A DNA stretch of 64,000 bases from Doryteuthis pealeii (Eukaryota; Mollusca; Cephalopoda; Myopsida; Loliginidae). A model generated the notes under the pieces. That model searched no databases and was not told the origin of the DNA. It saw only the letters and a program-made list of their open reading frames with translations. The stretch is taken from NCBI GenBank assembly GCA_023376005.1, contig CM042143.1:88819140-88883139 (forward strand). Direction: 5' to 3'. Of this stretch, positions 1 through 13,445 are shown piece by piece (position 1 is the stretch's first letter; every line of letters begins with the position of its first letter). Made by a program: the position numbers and the translations under genes.

Positions 1-427
1 GATAATTATACGTTTGATAGGTTTACTTAAAAGCTATTGCGAAATTTTTTCAGTATGTAACAAGTATAATAATCTTGATTAAACTCTTTTTCTTTCTTTC
101 CTTCTTTTCATTACATTCGATTGAAAGATTAGTGTTATTGCTTCTGCACGCTCACCCCTTTTTCTATCTTTCCTTCCTATCTTTCCCCTTCTCATCTTTT
201 TTTTAAATATTTCTGTGTGGCATGTACTTTTCCTTCCCTTTCTTTATAATAAAAATGGAATGGTCCATTATTTAACTGAGGTGACAACACTAAGAAATAA
301 GAATTTGGCAGATAAGCAACACCAGATAATCCAGATTTACATTTGTGTATTAATCTTGGACAATCTCATTTTTAACCAGAGGATGTTGCAAGATAACAGT
401 CATACAATTAAGGAACACGAGTATTAA
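1..427 (-). mobile_element. HelA, non-autonomous Helitron-like element, 3'-truncated by the window edge
   Basis: Reverse copy of a roughly 460-base family (best copy 34161-34618). The right edge AGTATTAA is the reverse of the family 5' start TTAATACT/TCAATACT. It contains the conserved block around TTGCAACACC and TGGTGTTGCTTATC. The CTAG end lies beyond base 1. Confidence 0.7.
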
Positions 428-663
428 TATATACACATTTTTATACTTTTAATAAAATCAACATTGCTTTCAAATGACAGTTACACCAAAAAGTTCTTGA
501 TGAATGGAACATATTTAAAAAAATCTTATTACAATTAAATTTTTCACCTTTGTGTATTTCATAACAGTAATTATCATAGAATGTCTTATTAAAATGGAAT
601 TATTATACTTTAAGCACACACCATCATGTAAATATCAAAACATTTTAATATACACCAATTATT

Positions 664-1155
664 GTTGGTTATTTTGTTTAATGGCATATCAACCCTTGTG
701 GGCTATTTAATGCCAAATCTTGTTTTTTTTAAATATATTATTTCATGTGTATTAATAAATTGGTAGAAATGATTTTCATTAACTTCATGCATTTAATCAA
801 ATTAGAAGAATTAACTTCAAAGGTCTTAAACTAGTGGTTAACCCTCAGCCACTACCTTCTAGCATCTATAAGATAGAAAGGGTTGGGTGTTTGTTATAAG
901 TGCGATTTGAAAAATATGGTCAGGACTTTATCATATAGGTGCTAGACAAAATTTGGGCCTCTTCAACTGACTATCTGGCCAAAATAAAAGCTGAAGTGGA
1001 GTGTTGCAGGTCACGTGACCACCCAACTAACAGGATCCAGTCTTCAGGCATTATAGCCCCCCCCCCTCGGGCTGACAAACGACCTCATTAAGGAAGGGGG
1101 TGTTTATTCCTCTGTAGAGGTGCAGTCTATGAATTCTACAGTCCCAGTTGACAGA
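664..1155 (-). repeat. SINE-D, internally shortened variant
   Basis: Left edge is the shared T2 tail (GGCATATCAACCCTTGTGGG). The right part matches other SINE-D copies: the CCTTCTAGCA block, GGAGTGTTGCA and a C-rich run at 1057-1066. It lacks the middle segment found at 5490-5885, like the inverted copy 50525-50985. Confidence 0.65.
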
Positions 1156-1424
1156 AGACCAATTATAGCAAAACTATGGATAGTTACAAATATTGTATAA
1201 TAATAAGTTGGGTTACAATTCCAAGTTATCAAAGAAAAGAAATGACAAAACTGATTTAAAATTTAAGGACAATTTCCAATGGTATGTTTTAAGGAGTCAG
1301 TCATAAAAAAAAGGAGGGATTGGGACTCTTAGATCACTTAATCAAGCAGCTACCTTTTCTCCCCAGCTTATATTGTCAAGGAAACCTAAATATATTCTTA
1401 ACCCCCACCCCCCAAACAACTTAG

Positions 1425-1603
1425 AACTAACATGCTGGACTGTGATAATAAAGGAGTTCAAACTCTAGTCATGCTATTATCTTCACTTTTGGACTAATAC
1501 CCTAGGGAAAAGTATGGCCCCCCCCCCCCAGCTACTGCTCTTCTACAAGGTTAACTTTGGCATTAAATAACCCACAAAGGTTAATATGCCATTAAACAAA
1601 GAA
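1425..1603 (+). repeat. SINE-C, tRNA-derived with T2 tail
   Basis: Forward copy of the family at 13540-13790. It carries the core CTAATACCCTAGGGAAAAG, a C-run at 1510-1520, then the T2 tail ending in GCCATTAAACAAAG. Confidence 0.6.
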
Positions 1604-1642
1604 ACCAAACAAATTTAGAAGTAAATCTAAACTAGAAAGGCA

Positions 1643-1643
<1 letters not shown>

Positions 1644-1686
<43 letters not shown>
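1644..1686 (+). repeat. A-tract, ~43 bases
   Basis: Uninterrupted A run, the longest in the window; poly-U in the Rab2 transcript. It follows SINE-C after about 40 bases and is not an obvious tail of it. Confidence 0.95.
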
Positions 1687-1688
<2 letters not shown>

Positions 1689-2199
1689 CCCTAGTCTAAC
1701 ATGCTGAACAAAAACAGAATTTGTTAGATTTTTTTTATTTTTTATTAAATTGTTAAAATCTTTCTGGCATTTGGTAATAACATTTCCCAAATCCAAGACT
1801 TAATGGAGCTTTGTGTATATTGTAACCCACAAGCAATAGCCATCATTTTAGAAAGAATCAAAATTGTCACCCTTATTAATCGCTGAATGCAATTAATAAG
1901 GGTGGACAAGAGTAAATATATTTTTATTGTTTTTTTTCTTTGGCGTGGGGTGGGGGTGGGGGGAAGGGAGCATAAAAAGACAGTCAGCAAAACAACCAAC
2001 CCTACCTGCTAAAGCAAAAAGTGAAGGACCTCAGTTTCAGATGCTTTCAGGCAACCTGAACAAATTAAACATTTTTTACTCAGAATTCCACCACCATACA
2101 AAAAACATGACATCAGGGATAACCAAAGAAAAAATAAAAAAATAAAGATAAAAAATAAAACAGCTCTAGGATCCAAGTAAACACTAAGTGTGTGTATTA

Positions 2200-2290
2200 C
2201 ATTATCAGCATCCATTTTTAGCTGCTGAGACATTGCATCCTTCAAAACGTTCATGCTTTCTGCAATTCAACAACACTATACCTGATCCCC
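2200..2290 (+). mobile_element. LINE 3'-terminal remnant (family J)
   Basis: Similar to 52640-52760 across a stretch reading, with stops, like the end of a LINE ORF (GCTGAGACATTGCATC... CACTATACCTGATCCC). Only the second half of the family segment is present here. Confidence 0.4.
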
Positions 2291-2589
2291 ACCACCCATA
2301 TATAAATCTGATTTGGTCTGAAGATCGCATAGGTGAGAAACTGCCAGTAAGCAGGTGTTGACTCCATCTACATGCTACCTTAACTGAAATATATATCAAA
2401 ACTAATACAATGTTCATTTTCCTACATTTGTAGTATTTAAATAGATAAGTATAGATACAGTAAACTTTTTATATTGGACTTATTAACAAGAACAAAAAAA
2501 CCCAAAACAACCATAGTTTGAAATATAAAATTACTAATGTATATTAGTTAACTTTTTATTTGAGAAATAAATTTCCATTCTAGCACAAT

Positions 2590-2800
2590 TTGTTAAGTTA
2601 GAATCATGGTGTGGTTAATTTGCATACTGGTTTTAACAAAACCGGGTTTAATAAATAATTACTTGGGTGTTATTGATATCTAACATTGTTTTATTCTCCA
2701 ATATACTAAAATCAATCCTAGGAATGATTTGGGGTAGAAACCAATTAAAATATGATTAAATAAGTAATTTTTTTATGTGTTCTTATTAAATTTCTTTAGT
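2590..2800 (+). mobile_element. HelB fragment
   Basis: Matches the middle of HelB in + orientation, including AATTTGCATACTGGTTTTAA and TAATAATTACTTGGGTGTTA. Both ends are missing. Confidence 0.65.
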
Positions 2801-2860
2801 CTTTAATTTTATATATTTCATTACATATTATTCTTAATTAAATTAAAGCTTTCATCAGCT

Positions 2861-3820
<960 letters not shown>

Positions 3821-4306
3821 TCAGATTTATGGCTTTTATTGATTTGAAATGGAAACAAAATAAAGGAAATTTCAATCACTTTTACTTAAAAAAAAATTCA
3901 CTAAATCCATGTAGTATTAACAAATACATTCGTAGACATCTAATGGTTAGAGTAACCAACTGGAAACAGTGAGGTTAAGGTTCCATAAACATTAACAATT
4001 ACAAACAAGTATTTAAGAGAATATGTTAGGATAGTAATTAGTGAAATTTATATAATTGTTCAATGAAATATATTTATCACACATTCCTATGTAGAAAGTT
4101 TGGGGGGGGGGGAAAAAAAAAAAAAAAAAGAAAAGAAATTACTGGAAAGGTTGATGGAAAAGGCAATATAGAATAATGATAATATTGTGTAATGACAAAT
4201 GTAAGGCAAATTCCAATGAGAATTTATTAGAATTCTTATTTGAAACTAAATGCAAACACTTTTAATGGAGCTAGAATTTATTATAATTCTTATGTGCAAC
4301 TTCTGT

Positions 4307-4586
4307 GGAGGTGCATGGTATAATGGTTAAAGCTGTAGAAAATGGCCTTGTCGACCCAAGTACAAATCCTGGACATGGCTATTTGCATTTCACATAGCAC
4401 TAATACCCTTGGGAATGGTATGCATCCAACTACACTTCTTCCAACTATGGATGAATAGTAGGGCAGATTGGGCTCTTTAACCTTGGTTCAGTAACCAGTC
4501 TAGGAGAAGGAAAACTAAATTCAAACCCGCTAAACTCTGCTTAAGAACTTAACCTAGTGTCACATCCTACTCATGCAGAGGGGTTG

Positions 4587-4590
<4 letters not shown>
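4307..4590 (+). repeat. SINE-A, tRNA-derived, full length
   Basis: tRNA-like head: A-box-like TGGTATAATGGTTAAAG and B-box-like CAAATCC. Core with CACTAATACCCTTGGGAA, then CTATGG..AAATAGTAGGG, and T1 tail GTGTCACATCCTACTCATGC..GAGGGGTTGG. It runs directly into a TG/TA microsatellite. Eight other copies occur in the window. Confidence 0.8.

Positions 4591-4645
<55 letters not shown>
4588..4645 (+). repeat. (TG)n(TA)n microsatellite at a SINE-A tail
   Basis: GTGTGT followed by about 20 TA units, continuous with the SINE-A tail, whose other copies end in TAAATATATA. Confidence 0.95.
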
Positions 4646-4647
<2 letters not shown>

Positions 4648-5245
4648 ACTTCCTAATTAGAGCCAACAAATAATCAAGGTACCAAGATGTTCTAAACAGT
4701 TCATAACTTTATCCCCCCCCCCCCAAAAGCTCTTCTTTCACAAAAAAAACATAAGTCCAACCTTCAATTCATTTTCATGAAACTAATATCAATTTCATTA
4801 ATTGCCAGGTTATTTACCGATTTTGCTTACTCAAAAAAAATAATTAGAAAAATTGATGACACAAAGTCATATTTTTGATATTGACAAATATTTTTTTTTG
4901 TAAGTCAGAAGAAATTATAAAGTTTTTGCTCGATGTACCAATAAATACTCCAAATGTTTTGTGTAGTTTGGCTAGTGTTAAAGAATACACCTGTATACGT
5001 ATTGTTACATATTTCTTCCTGCTGGCTTTATCAAACCATCTCTAAATCATATAGCCAACACAAAGACTAAATATAATAATCCCTTAGTCTGTGCATGAAT
5101 TTCATCTGATTTTGTCTTTTAGTGAGGTACAACTTTTTTTCTTTTTCTAAGCTAAAAAAACATGTCACTAAAATTCCATTCCCTTATGCAAACTTAGGTG
5201 TAAAAACTAAAAATAAAATTTGGCAATGATTGGTACAAAGAATTC

Positions 5246-5250
<5 letters not shown>

Positions 5251-5279
<29 letters not shown>

Positions 5280-5362
5280 AACACTTTGTAGTGGATAAGA
5301 GTGGATAAATTTGTTTCAGTACATTGAGCATATAAACATCATAATATGAAAGTCACAAACTG

Positions 5363-5396
<34 letters not shown>
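5251..5396 (+). repeat. Two long A-tracts
   Basis: A runs at about 5250-5276 and 5364-5396 separated by 87 bases of unique sequence. Confidence 0.95.
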
Positions 5397-5398
<2 letters not shown>

Positions 5399-5489
5399 AT
5401 GAAAGCAAGATTAAAACTATATGCAAATTGTTGAAGTAGACCAAGGGTCAAATAGTGTGGATGATGGTTGAAAGGAATATGGTTGGTTA

Positions 5490-5885
5490 ATTGGGTTTAA
5501 CAGCATGTCAACCCTTGTTGGGTTATTTTATGCTGAAGACTTGTTTTATTCTTAATGGGTTTTCAAATTATCTTTTTTTTTTAAACATTTTAAACTCATT
5601 TTTTCTATCTAACCCATAGATGGGACCCTAACAGGTACTACCATTCAAGGTCAGAATGGACCTGGGAACAATACTAATGAAGGGCTACTCCACACTCCTC
5701 AGAGCTCCAGAATTGGAACTTCACCATTAGATGCAGTTTAACGTCATACCCAGGACACCAAGATCCTCAGCCACCACCTTCTAGTACATATATGATAAAA
5801 AAAGGGATGGAGATTTGCCATGGGGGCAATAGGGTTGGGACAATCATATAGGTCCTAGGGCTTGGCATGACCAGCTGATTAATCA
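5490..5885 (-). repeat. SINE-D, 5'-truncated
   Basis: The T2 tail at the left has AGCAT paired with ATGCT around AACCC/GGGTT. Then CCCATAGATGGGACCC, TAACAGGTACTACCA, AGAATTGGAACTTCACCATT and the CACCACCTTCTAG block. It ends near the GACCAGCTGATTAATC block. Confidence 0.75.
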
Positions 5886-6789
5886 GAAAAGGCCTCTGAC
5901 CCTGAAAAGAATATGCCCCCTAACTATGGAACACCAGTTTGCAGGTGATCCCAACAATCCATAATACTGTATTAGATTTTGAGTCTTGCTAGTGACCATG
6001 TACACAAAGATAAATTTAGTAATTATCAACAACAGACGAAAAAGTAACCACCCACATAAAATATACTTGCTTCTTTTGCATAAAGACAAAGTTTAAAACT
6101 CAAGCAAGAAATATTTTATTTGAAGAATGGACAAAACAATAGACATGGCCGTCTTTCTTCACCTTGTAGGATATGTAGACAAAATTTAGTGAATAAACAG
6201 GTTTTGTAGTGGTTGACTGGAGAAGAAGACTATACTAATAATAGTTTCTATGTAATAAGGCAAGTATTTAACAGCATACCAGTATGTAAAGGAAAAAAGA
6301 AAAGAAAAGAAAAAAAAAAAAAGAAAAAGAAGTCCGTGGGTGGGATTACTGAGATATTTAATGCTAACAAATATGATCCATGCAGAAAGAATGACAAATT
6401 AAGCAAAAAGAAAATTAGTGATAATAGCTATTGAGCAATGACTTAATAACTAAATGAGGTTAAATGGCTGGATGTAGTTATGGGGGAACACATGGAGTAT
6501 TTTAGCTGTTAACTATAGAATAAAAAAAAGCTATTTAAATGTAAGCAAGGAACAAAAGTAGAACACGGTTATATATTTGACAATCTATTATTGAACTGTA
6601 CTTAAAGGCAGTGAATAGTAGTTGGAATGTACTTTGACCAGTATGATGGGCACACCTTACCTTTGATGGGTGAGGGATGGAAAGTGTCAGATTTATGAAA
6701 ATAACTGTCTTGACAACTAATGTGGCTGTTGCTATAACCGAGACAAGATAATAAACCCTGTAACTTACAATTTAAAAGATTTAGTTGTT

Positions 6790-7320
6790 TGGATTTTACA
6801 GCAGGTCAACCCTTGTTGGGTTATTCTACAATGAAGATGCTTTAATAGGTATTAAAAAATTTAATTTTTTTTATTTAACCCATAGATGGGATCCCAACAG
6901 GTACTACCACTCTGAGTCAGAGTGGACCTGGGAGTAATGGTAATGAAAGGGTATTCCACATTCTCCAGAACTGGAACTTCACCATCAGATACAGTTTAGC
7001 GTCATACCCAAGACACTAAGACCTGAAGCCACCACCTTCTTGCACTGATGATAAAAAGGATGGGGTTTTGCCATAAGAGCAAAAGGGTTAGGACAATCAT
7101 ATAGGTGCTAGGGCTTGATGTGACCAGCCGACTAATCTGGCCCCTGTCTAGCCCAAGTAAAAGCCAAAGTGGAGTGTTGCATGTCACAGACTGTTCTGTT
7201 CAGCCACCAGGGTTGCATCACCCACGGCCAACAGGTGGCCGCATGGGGGGGGGATCTTACTCCTCTGCAGAGAGAGGTGCAGTCAACATCCTTATCATAA
7301 TAAAGCTCCAGCTGACAGAG
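6790..7320 (-). repeat. SINE-D, longest copy
   Basis: Runs from the T2 tail (about 6797) through all shared blocks to the 5' part (GGAGTGTTGCATGTCAC, CCTCTGCAGAG, CAGCTGACAGAGCTGA). It defines a family length of at least 530 bases. The 96-codon frame inside is not conserved between copies. Confidence 0.75.
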
Positions 7321-7586
7321 CTGAAAAAAAATTTAGTTATGCATTTGTGTTTTACTAAAGAACTGTCAGACAAAATTTATTCAGGAATTGTGTAAACTTT
7401 TGAAGAGTTAAAAAAAAAAAAAAAAAAAAAGTCAATGTTTGACCTAAAGATAAAATACATTACATATGTTATATATGTTACACTGTTCTCCCCACCAACA
7501 CATTTCTAAAAAGGTTGTTTGGCATAGATTTCTCACATAGAAATAATTTATGCATTAAAAATTTTTTTTACAGTGACAAGTAGAAT

Positions 7587-7620
7587 AAATGCTATTCATT
7601 TTTAAAAATGAATAGCATTT
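7587..7620. repeat. Perfect 34-base palindrome
   Basis: AAATGCTATTCATTTTT is followed directly by its exact reverse complement, with no spacer (centre 7603/7604). No family relative was seen in the window. Confidence 0.95.
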
Positions 7621-8384
7621 AAAATCTATTGATTTTTAATGGAAGAGGAGTGTATATATGTATATCGAAAGAGTAAACTTCAGTAATTGACAATTATTTA
7701 CTTTCAGTATCCTTATAAGTAAAAACAACTATTTGTGCTGATTGTAGTCTAAATCCAACTAAGCAGAAAATATATTAAAAGGTGATTTGTAAAGAAAAAA
7801 TAAAAAAAATAAATAAAAATAAAATAAAATAATTACCGACCAAAGGTTCAAGAAAAAATGAATGACAAACTATTTATGTACAAAAGTTATGTTGGCGAGT
7901 GATAAATAATAATAATAATAATAAATAAATGAGAAATCAGAAAGAGATTGTGAACTATAATGGAGCAGATTTTTTTAATCATCCTGTAGTGCAATGCATT
8001 GTCAAATTAAAAAAAACAAAAACCTATTAGAATTGACGAGCAATTTTATTCCAGAATTATTTTTTTATAAGTTTGTTATGCAAAATCAGCCATATGATTT
8101 TTTGATGTGTGGAAAGAAGGGATGATTTTAAGGCACAGATTTTTCTTTTTTTTATTGGCAATATTTTTAAAATCATTTTTTCAACACACTAAGTTTTGTT
8201 AGCCAAGCCAATTATACAGGACCCCCCCCCCCAAAAAAAATTGACATTTCATAAAGTGTTGTCAAATTTTTTGGGACTCCCTATATAATTCAAAATGTAC
8301 CTAATGCAATAAAGATTTACAATACACACCTAAAGATTACTGGCAACACACACTAAAAAATGTTGAGTCAGTTTGGAAACTATT

Positions 8385-8631
8385 TTAACTCTTAACATCC
8401 TATACCACCTCATTCCACCCGACTGGAAGTCACATTCATTTTCCTAATCCATACCAAATGATAGCTTTTGTTTAAATGTAATATTAAACATATTTAGAAG
8501 TCTTTAATTTAAAAGAAATAACAGGTAAATTTAAATGAAAAGGCCATTTTTAGCCATTTTAAAAAAATCTTTAAAAGTCCTTATAGGAATGGGGCTCTGG
8601 ACTTTAACAGATAATTAAGAGCACATAAACC
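8385..8631 (+). mobile_element. MITE with TTAACTCTTAACATCC terminus, right end decayed
   Basis: About 245 bases aligning as the reverse complement of 29348-29589. Shared blocks are GATAGC.TTTGTTTAAATG, GAAAAGGCCATTTTTA and AATGGGGCTCTGGACTT. The left terminal repeat is intact; the right one is reduced to TAATTAAGAG. Confidence 0.7.
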
Positions 8632-9139
8632 TTAAAGTGAATAAGCGACTGAAAACAACAAGTGTAGTAATATCAGTGTAAATAAGTTTAGATGATATAT
8701 AAATATTAATTTACAAGGAACAATATTTTTCTTCAAAATCATCTTAATTTTCTTTCATCATCATAATTATAACTCCCAAGTGTTGTTTGTCTTGATGGAG
8801 GGAGAAAAAAAAGAAAAAAAAAAGAAAAGAGTATTATGTAGTTATTTTATTGGTCTCCATATACAATATTTTAATTGATGCTAAATAAAATAAAATTCAA
8901 TATTGTTGGCTAAATTTAATATCAAAATTAGTCTTGCGTAAACAAAGTTGTTGATGTGTCAAAGAATCACCCCCCACCAAAAACAAACAAACAAACAAAA
9001 AAAATCAACCTCCCAATTTATAAAAGTATTTGAATACACCAAGAAAAATCTAGTCAAGAAAAAAAACAAAAAAAAATTGTGGGTTTTATAAAGTAATTTG
9101 TAATTTTGGTGAAAAAAGAAAAGATCTGTTCAAGAGATC

Positions 9140-9194
9140 ATGCATCACATGTCATTGTTATACTAAATCTGTATAACCATAACATGTGATGCAT
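9140..9194. other. Hairpin with 24-bp arms and 8-base loop
   Basis: Arm 9140-9163 (starts ATGCATCACATGT) pairs with 9171-9194 (ends ACATGTGATGCAT) with two mismatches, at arm positions 14 and 17; the loop is about seven bases. It sits inside the 5.5-kb Rab2 intron, 114 bases upstream on the + strand of the switch II exon. It is too short to call a microRNA. Confidence 0.7.
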
Positions 9195-9264
9195 AAGGAT
9201 TCAAAAATGAAAATTCATTGTGCAGGGTGATTAATGAAACACACAACTGTATTTTCTTTTTTTA

Positions 9265-9426
<162 letters not shown>

Positions 9427-10035
9427 CTACAAAAAGAAAATCAATTTTATAAACAGGAAATATCAACATTATATAAAGAAATTTACCAACAGTTTTATTA
9501 AAACGGTACACACAACTTTTTATTTGATACACAAGCTGAAGGAACATATACTGTTACTTTTAAAATTTATATAACTTGAATATTTTTTTAGTCTGTAAGG
9601 ATTTTGATGGGAAATATTATAAATGAGCTAGTTTGATGCACACTAAAAACAAAGATGGCAGCCAAATTTTCAGTTCATAAAATTGTTAAAACAATCAAAT
9701 TATTACACGGATATAAATTATTACAACAGATATAAAGAGAGAAATCTTACTTAGCTTTGCATAAAAATGATCCTAGCAAGAGAAAACTTATAACAAAACC
9801 TAGACATATTGATGAACAGTGTAATGAATTAAATGCAAATGCAAGAACAAAAAAAAAAAAAAACAAACAAAAAAAAAAAAAAACAACAAAAAAACAAAAA
9901 ACTCAAGCTTTAAAAATTGCTAAACATCCAGAGAAAAGAGAAACTAATTGTTGAAGAACAAAAATAAATAATAACACATTTGTTCTATTTATTTATTAGA
10001 ACGGCTTGCTTTTTTGTTAATTACTTTAAGATTTG

Positions 10036-10460
10036 GATGGTTGGGTTCTATGGCATGTCAACCCTTGTTGGGTTATTCTATACTGAAGATGTTTTGTTTT
10101 ATTTATTCTTGATGGGTATTCAACATTTATTTTATACTCAATTAAAAAAACAAAAAAACAAACAAAAAAACAACACTTTTTCAAGCTCATTTTTTCCTAT
10201 TTAACGCACAGATGGGACCCTAACAGGTACTACCACTCTAGGCCAGAGTGGACCTGGGAGTAATAGTGATGAAGGGGTACTCCACATTCCCCAAAGCTCC
10301 AGAATTGGAACTTCACCATCAGATAGAGTTTAGCGTCATACCCAGGATAAAAAAAAGACTCTCAGACACCATCTTCCAGTACACATGATAAAAAGGGTTG
10401 GGTCTTGCCATAAGAGCAATAGGGCTTGACATGACCAGCCAATTGATCGGAGAGGGTCTC
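10036..10460 (-). repeat. SINE-D, 5'-truncated
   Basis: T2 tail at 10049-10083, then the ATGGGACCCTAACAGG, CTCCACATTCCCCA, AATTGGAACTTCACCATC and CTTGACATGACCAGCC blocks in the same order as other copies. Confidence 0.75.
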
Positions 10461-10764
10461 AAGGTTTCTTTATGATTTGGATAAAAGTTCTTAATTAAGA
10501 ACAAGATGGAACTATAAACATGTAGATTTTAGAGACATGGATACAATAAGTAAAAGCCTTTTGATTTTGTCCAAAATAGATATTGTAGCATAAATTATAT
10601 TGTTTAAGAATCTTTTGACTTATCTATGACTAGAAAACCCAGCTTCTTCACCCAGTCAACTTACAAGAAGAATTATCAATTATAAAAAAGAATTTACATT
10701 TGAAGCTTTAACTTTGGAAAGTTAGATTTTTACTTCTTCTGAAGAAGTAAAGTGAGTAGAAATT

Positions 10765-11540
10765 GTTTTTAAAGTTGTAGCAACAAATCATAGAACAATT
10801 AAAAAAATGAATTGAAAACATGGGTGGGGGGTGGACTGGATTTAAGAAATTCCCTAAAATGATTTGAGAAAAACTAAAAGACTAACAAGCAAGAAAATTG
10901 GATATTTGAAGCTGACTAGCAAAAAAAAAATGTGCCCTTTGGACAAGTACTTAAGGAAATTAAATATGAACACAAAAAGATTACTTATTTTTACTTTATT
11001 CTAATTGATTTCAATATAAAATTATACATGGGATTGTTTTTAATACGTTTGAGAATAAAACAATATTAGAAATCAATAACACCAAGTAATTATTTATTAA
11101 ACAAGGTTTTGTTAAAACTGGTATGCAAATTATTCACACCACATTATGTAAACATTTATTTCTTAATGATATATAACACACATTGCAGGATTTTAAACAG
11201 TTATAATATGGTCCGTTTTGAGGTAAATCTATCTCCACTAGACCTTAATAGAAACATTGTTAATAAATAAGATGTTAATAATAAGATGTTAATTAAGATT
11301 AAATAATGATTATTTAATAATCATTGAAAATATAACGTAAATAACTAAGGGAATTGGGACATTGGTGTAATAGTTTCGGTTACAAGCAGGCAGACAGATA
11401 CACAATCACCATTATAAGATGCGAATGTAAACAGAGGGAGAGAAAAAAAAGGGGGGGAGTATATTAAGGCCATTGGTTAAAGACACAAAAGTAACCACAC
11501 AACCAACATTAAGTCAACCATACAAAGAGAAATATTCAAG
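10765..11540. repeat. R7 repeat copy interrupted by HelB
   Basis: Flanks 10765-10915 and 11420-11540 match 15925-16250 as one continuous block: TTGAAAACAT plus G-run, GACTAACAAGCAAGAAAA, TTAAGGCCATT.GTTAAAGACA and ATACAAAGAGAAAT. R7 itself is unclassified. Confidence 0.7.
10916..11419 (-). mobile_element. HelB, Helitron-like, precise ends
   Basis: On the minus strand it starts TCTTATAATGG and ends with a GC-rich hairpin region, a T-run and GCTAG. The left host base is A (10915) and the right host base T (11420). The related uninterrupted locus at 16060-16072 reads GCTGATGGGAATG, placing the insertion exactly between A and T without target duplication, as Helitrons do. It has no coding capacity, so it must be mobilised in trans. 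Confidence 0.8.
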
Positions 11541-12390
11541 TTGGAGTTCAACTGATTGAACACCCATCAAATTAATAGATGAAATTATATAAAATAAATG
11601 GATAATGTACATGAAAAGCCAATACAAAATTATAGTTAAATGCATCATTATTGTTTGACCTTAGTATCACACTTGGTCTAAAGAGGTGTGAATGGCAGAA
11701 TTTAACATTAGTAATTTATGTTACAACTAGAAGTGGCTACCCAGTACCCACACAGTAAAAAAAAAAAACCAAAAAAACCTGGTGCATCGATTTGTTTAAT
11801 TTTTGAGATTTACAAATGCTGGACATTTTTGAGTAGAATTTCATTGCTATTGTATATTTTTAAATATCTTCTCAGATATAAATCAAATAGTCATAATTTT
11901 TGCACAAAAAACAACTGGTGATATTTAATGTGTATATATATTTACTTTGTTGTTAATGGTTTTATTGTCATAATTTCATACATACATACACCCAACAACC
12001 CTTTATATATGTATAGATAGATGGTCATACCAAATGTACTTACTACTAAAAATAAGCACTTGATAAGAATTCAAATCTTTTTAAGCAAAAAACAAAAACA
12101 AAAACTTTACTTGTAAGTATAATTGTGCTCAGAACTGCACTAATAACAGATGAAATTATACTCCAAATTTAAACTTGATATGTTCTTCCAGATCAGGGTA
12201 GTGCTGGTGGTGAGGGGGGTGCTAATTTTTTGAATAACTTAAAATTTATTCTTGATTTTATCTCAAAAATCTGTTGTGCTTCTATTCAGCATTTATACCC
12301 AATTTCAGCTTTTAAATATTTTTCATATTGTCTAAGAATTGTTTTATATGCAAATAAGAGAGTTAAAAATCTAAGTACTAAAAGCCCTAG

Positions 12391-12552
12391 TAAGTATTTA
12401 CCCAACCTATTCGCATGTACCCACAGTGAACAGGTTGGATAAATACTTATAAGGTCACAATATGGGGCATCCAATGAGGAAGGAACTTGCTATTCAATAG
12501 TAATGGATCTGAAAGACTAGCTTGCTATTACACCATGATGGGATGCCCTAAC
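12391..12552 (-). repeat. SINE-H, head like a class II tRNA, with T1-type tail
   Basis: The minus strand reads GGGCATCCCATCATGG... CAAGTTCCTTCC...GGATGCCC: matching 8-base acceptor-like arms, a D-arm-like TGGTGTAATAGC and a long variable region. The tail at 12391-12450 forms an inverted repeat (TAAGTATTTACCCAACCTAT and its near reverse complement at 12430-12450). A second copy is at 37995-38115. Confidence 0.55.
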
Positions 12553-12654
12553 CAAAAAAGCCCCAGTATATACATAGTAATTAAAAAGGTAACAGTAAGC
12601 ATCAATTATACAAGTTTATGTCTCAAAACACAACCAGATAGAAGCTTTGCAGTG

Positions 12655-12900
12655 GTTGATTGGATTTTATGGCACGTCAACCACTGTTGGGTTATTTTAT
12701 GCTGAAGACATTTTTTTTATTCATTCAACATTTTTTTTAAACTCCTTTTTTCCTATTTAACCCATAGATGGGATAGAAACAGGTACTACCACTCCAGGTC
12801 AGAGTGGCCCTAGGAGTAATGGCGAAGAAGGGTTACTCCACACTCCCCAGAATTGGAACTTTACTATTAGATGCAGTTTAATATCATAGCCAGGACACTG
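12655..12900 (-). repeat. SINE-D, 5'-truncated
   Basis: T2 tail (GGCACGTCAACCACTGTTGG), then CCCATAGATGGGATAG, ACAGGTACTACCACTCCAGG and AGAATTGGAACTTTACTATT. It ends after CCAGGACACT. Confidence 0.75.
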
Positions 12901-13164
12901 ATTGATTGGAAGGAGAGATGAGCAATGTTAATCTCTTGATAGTGTCTAAATCTTCACAATATCAAAAGGTTGATGTGGCCTATAATAATCTAAATTGGCT
13001 ATGAAAGAGATGTTAGCATTGTCACCAAGAGAAGAGTCTATTGCAGGGGTGGCCAAATTTGCTTTAGTGTAAGACCCACAAAATGATAAAAGCTCAGATG
13101 TTTGAGAGCTACAGAACATTAAGAAAATTTACAGGTTTTGAATTGTTACATACACATGGACTGG

Positions 13165-13445
13165 GAGGCACATTGTGTAATGGTTATTGTCATAGAAAAT
13201 AGACTCGCAACCCAAATTCAAATCCTGGACGAGGCTATTTACATTTCACATAGTACTAATGCTCTTGGGAAAAGTATGCACCCAACTATTTTCCCTCTAG
13301 CTATAGTTAATAGGGTAGAATAGGCTCTTAAGGCTTGGTTAGGCAATCAGTCTGAATCTGAATTAAAACCTCTTAAACTCTGCTTAAGAAATTGACCTTA
13401 TGTTGCATCCTACTCATGTGGAGGGGTTAGTAAATATATACATAC
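13165..13445 (+). repeat. SINE-A, full length
   Basis: Head with TGTGTAATGGTTATTG, AAATCCTGGACGAGG; core CACATAGTACTAATGC, CTATAGTTAATAGGGTAG; T1 tail GTTGCATCCTACTCATGTGG and GTAAATATATACATACAC. Confidence 0.75.

Noticed and set aside
7105..7395. 96-codon frame
   Set aside because: Within SINE-D; not conserved among the other copies.
12455..12552. Possible class II tRNA gene with matching acceptor arms
   Set aside because: B box damaged, second copy at 37995-38115, and attached to a SINE tail; treated as SINE-H.
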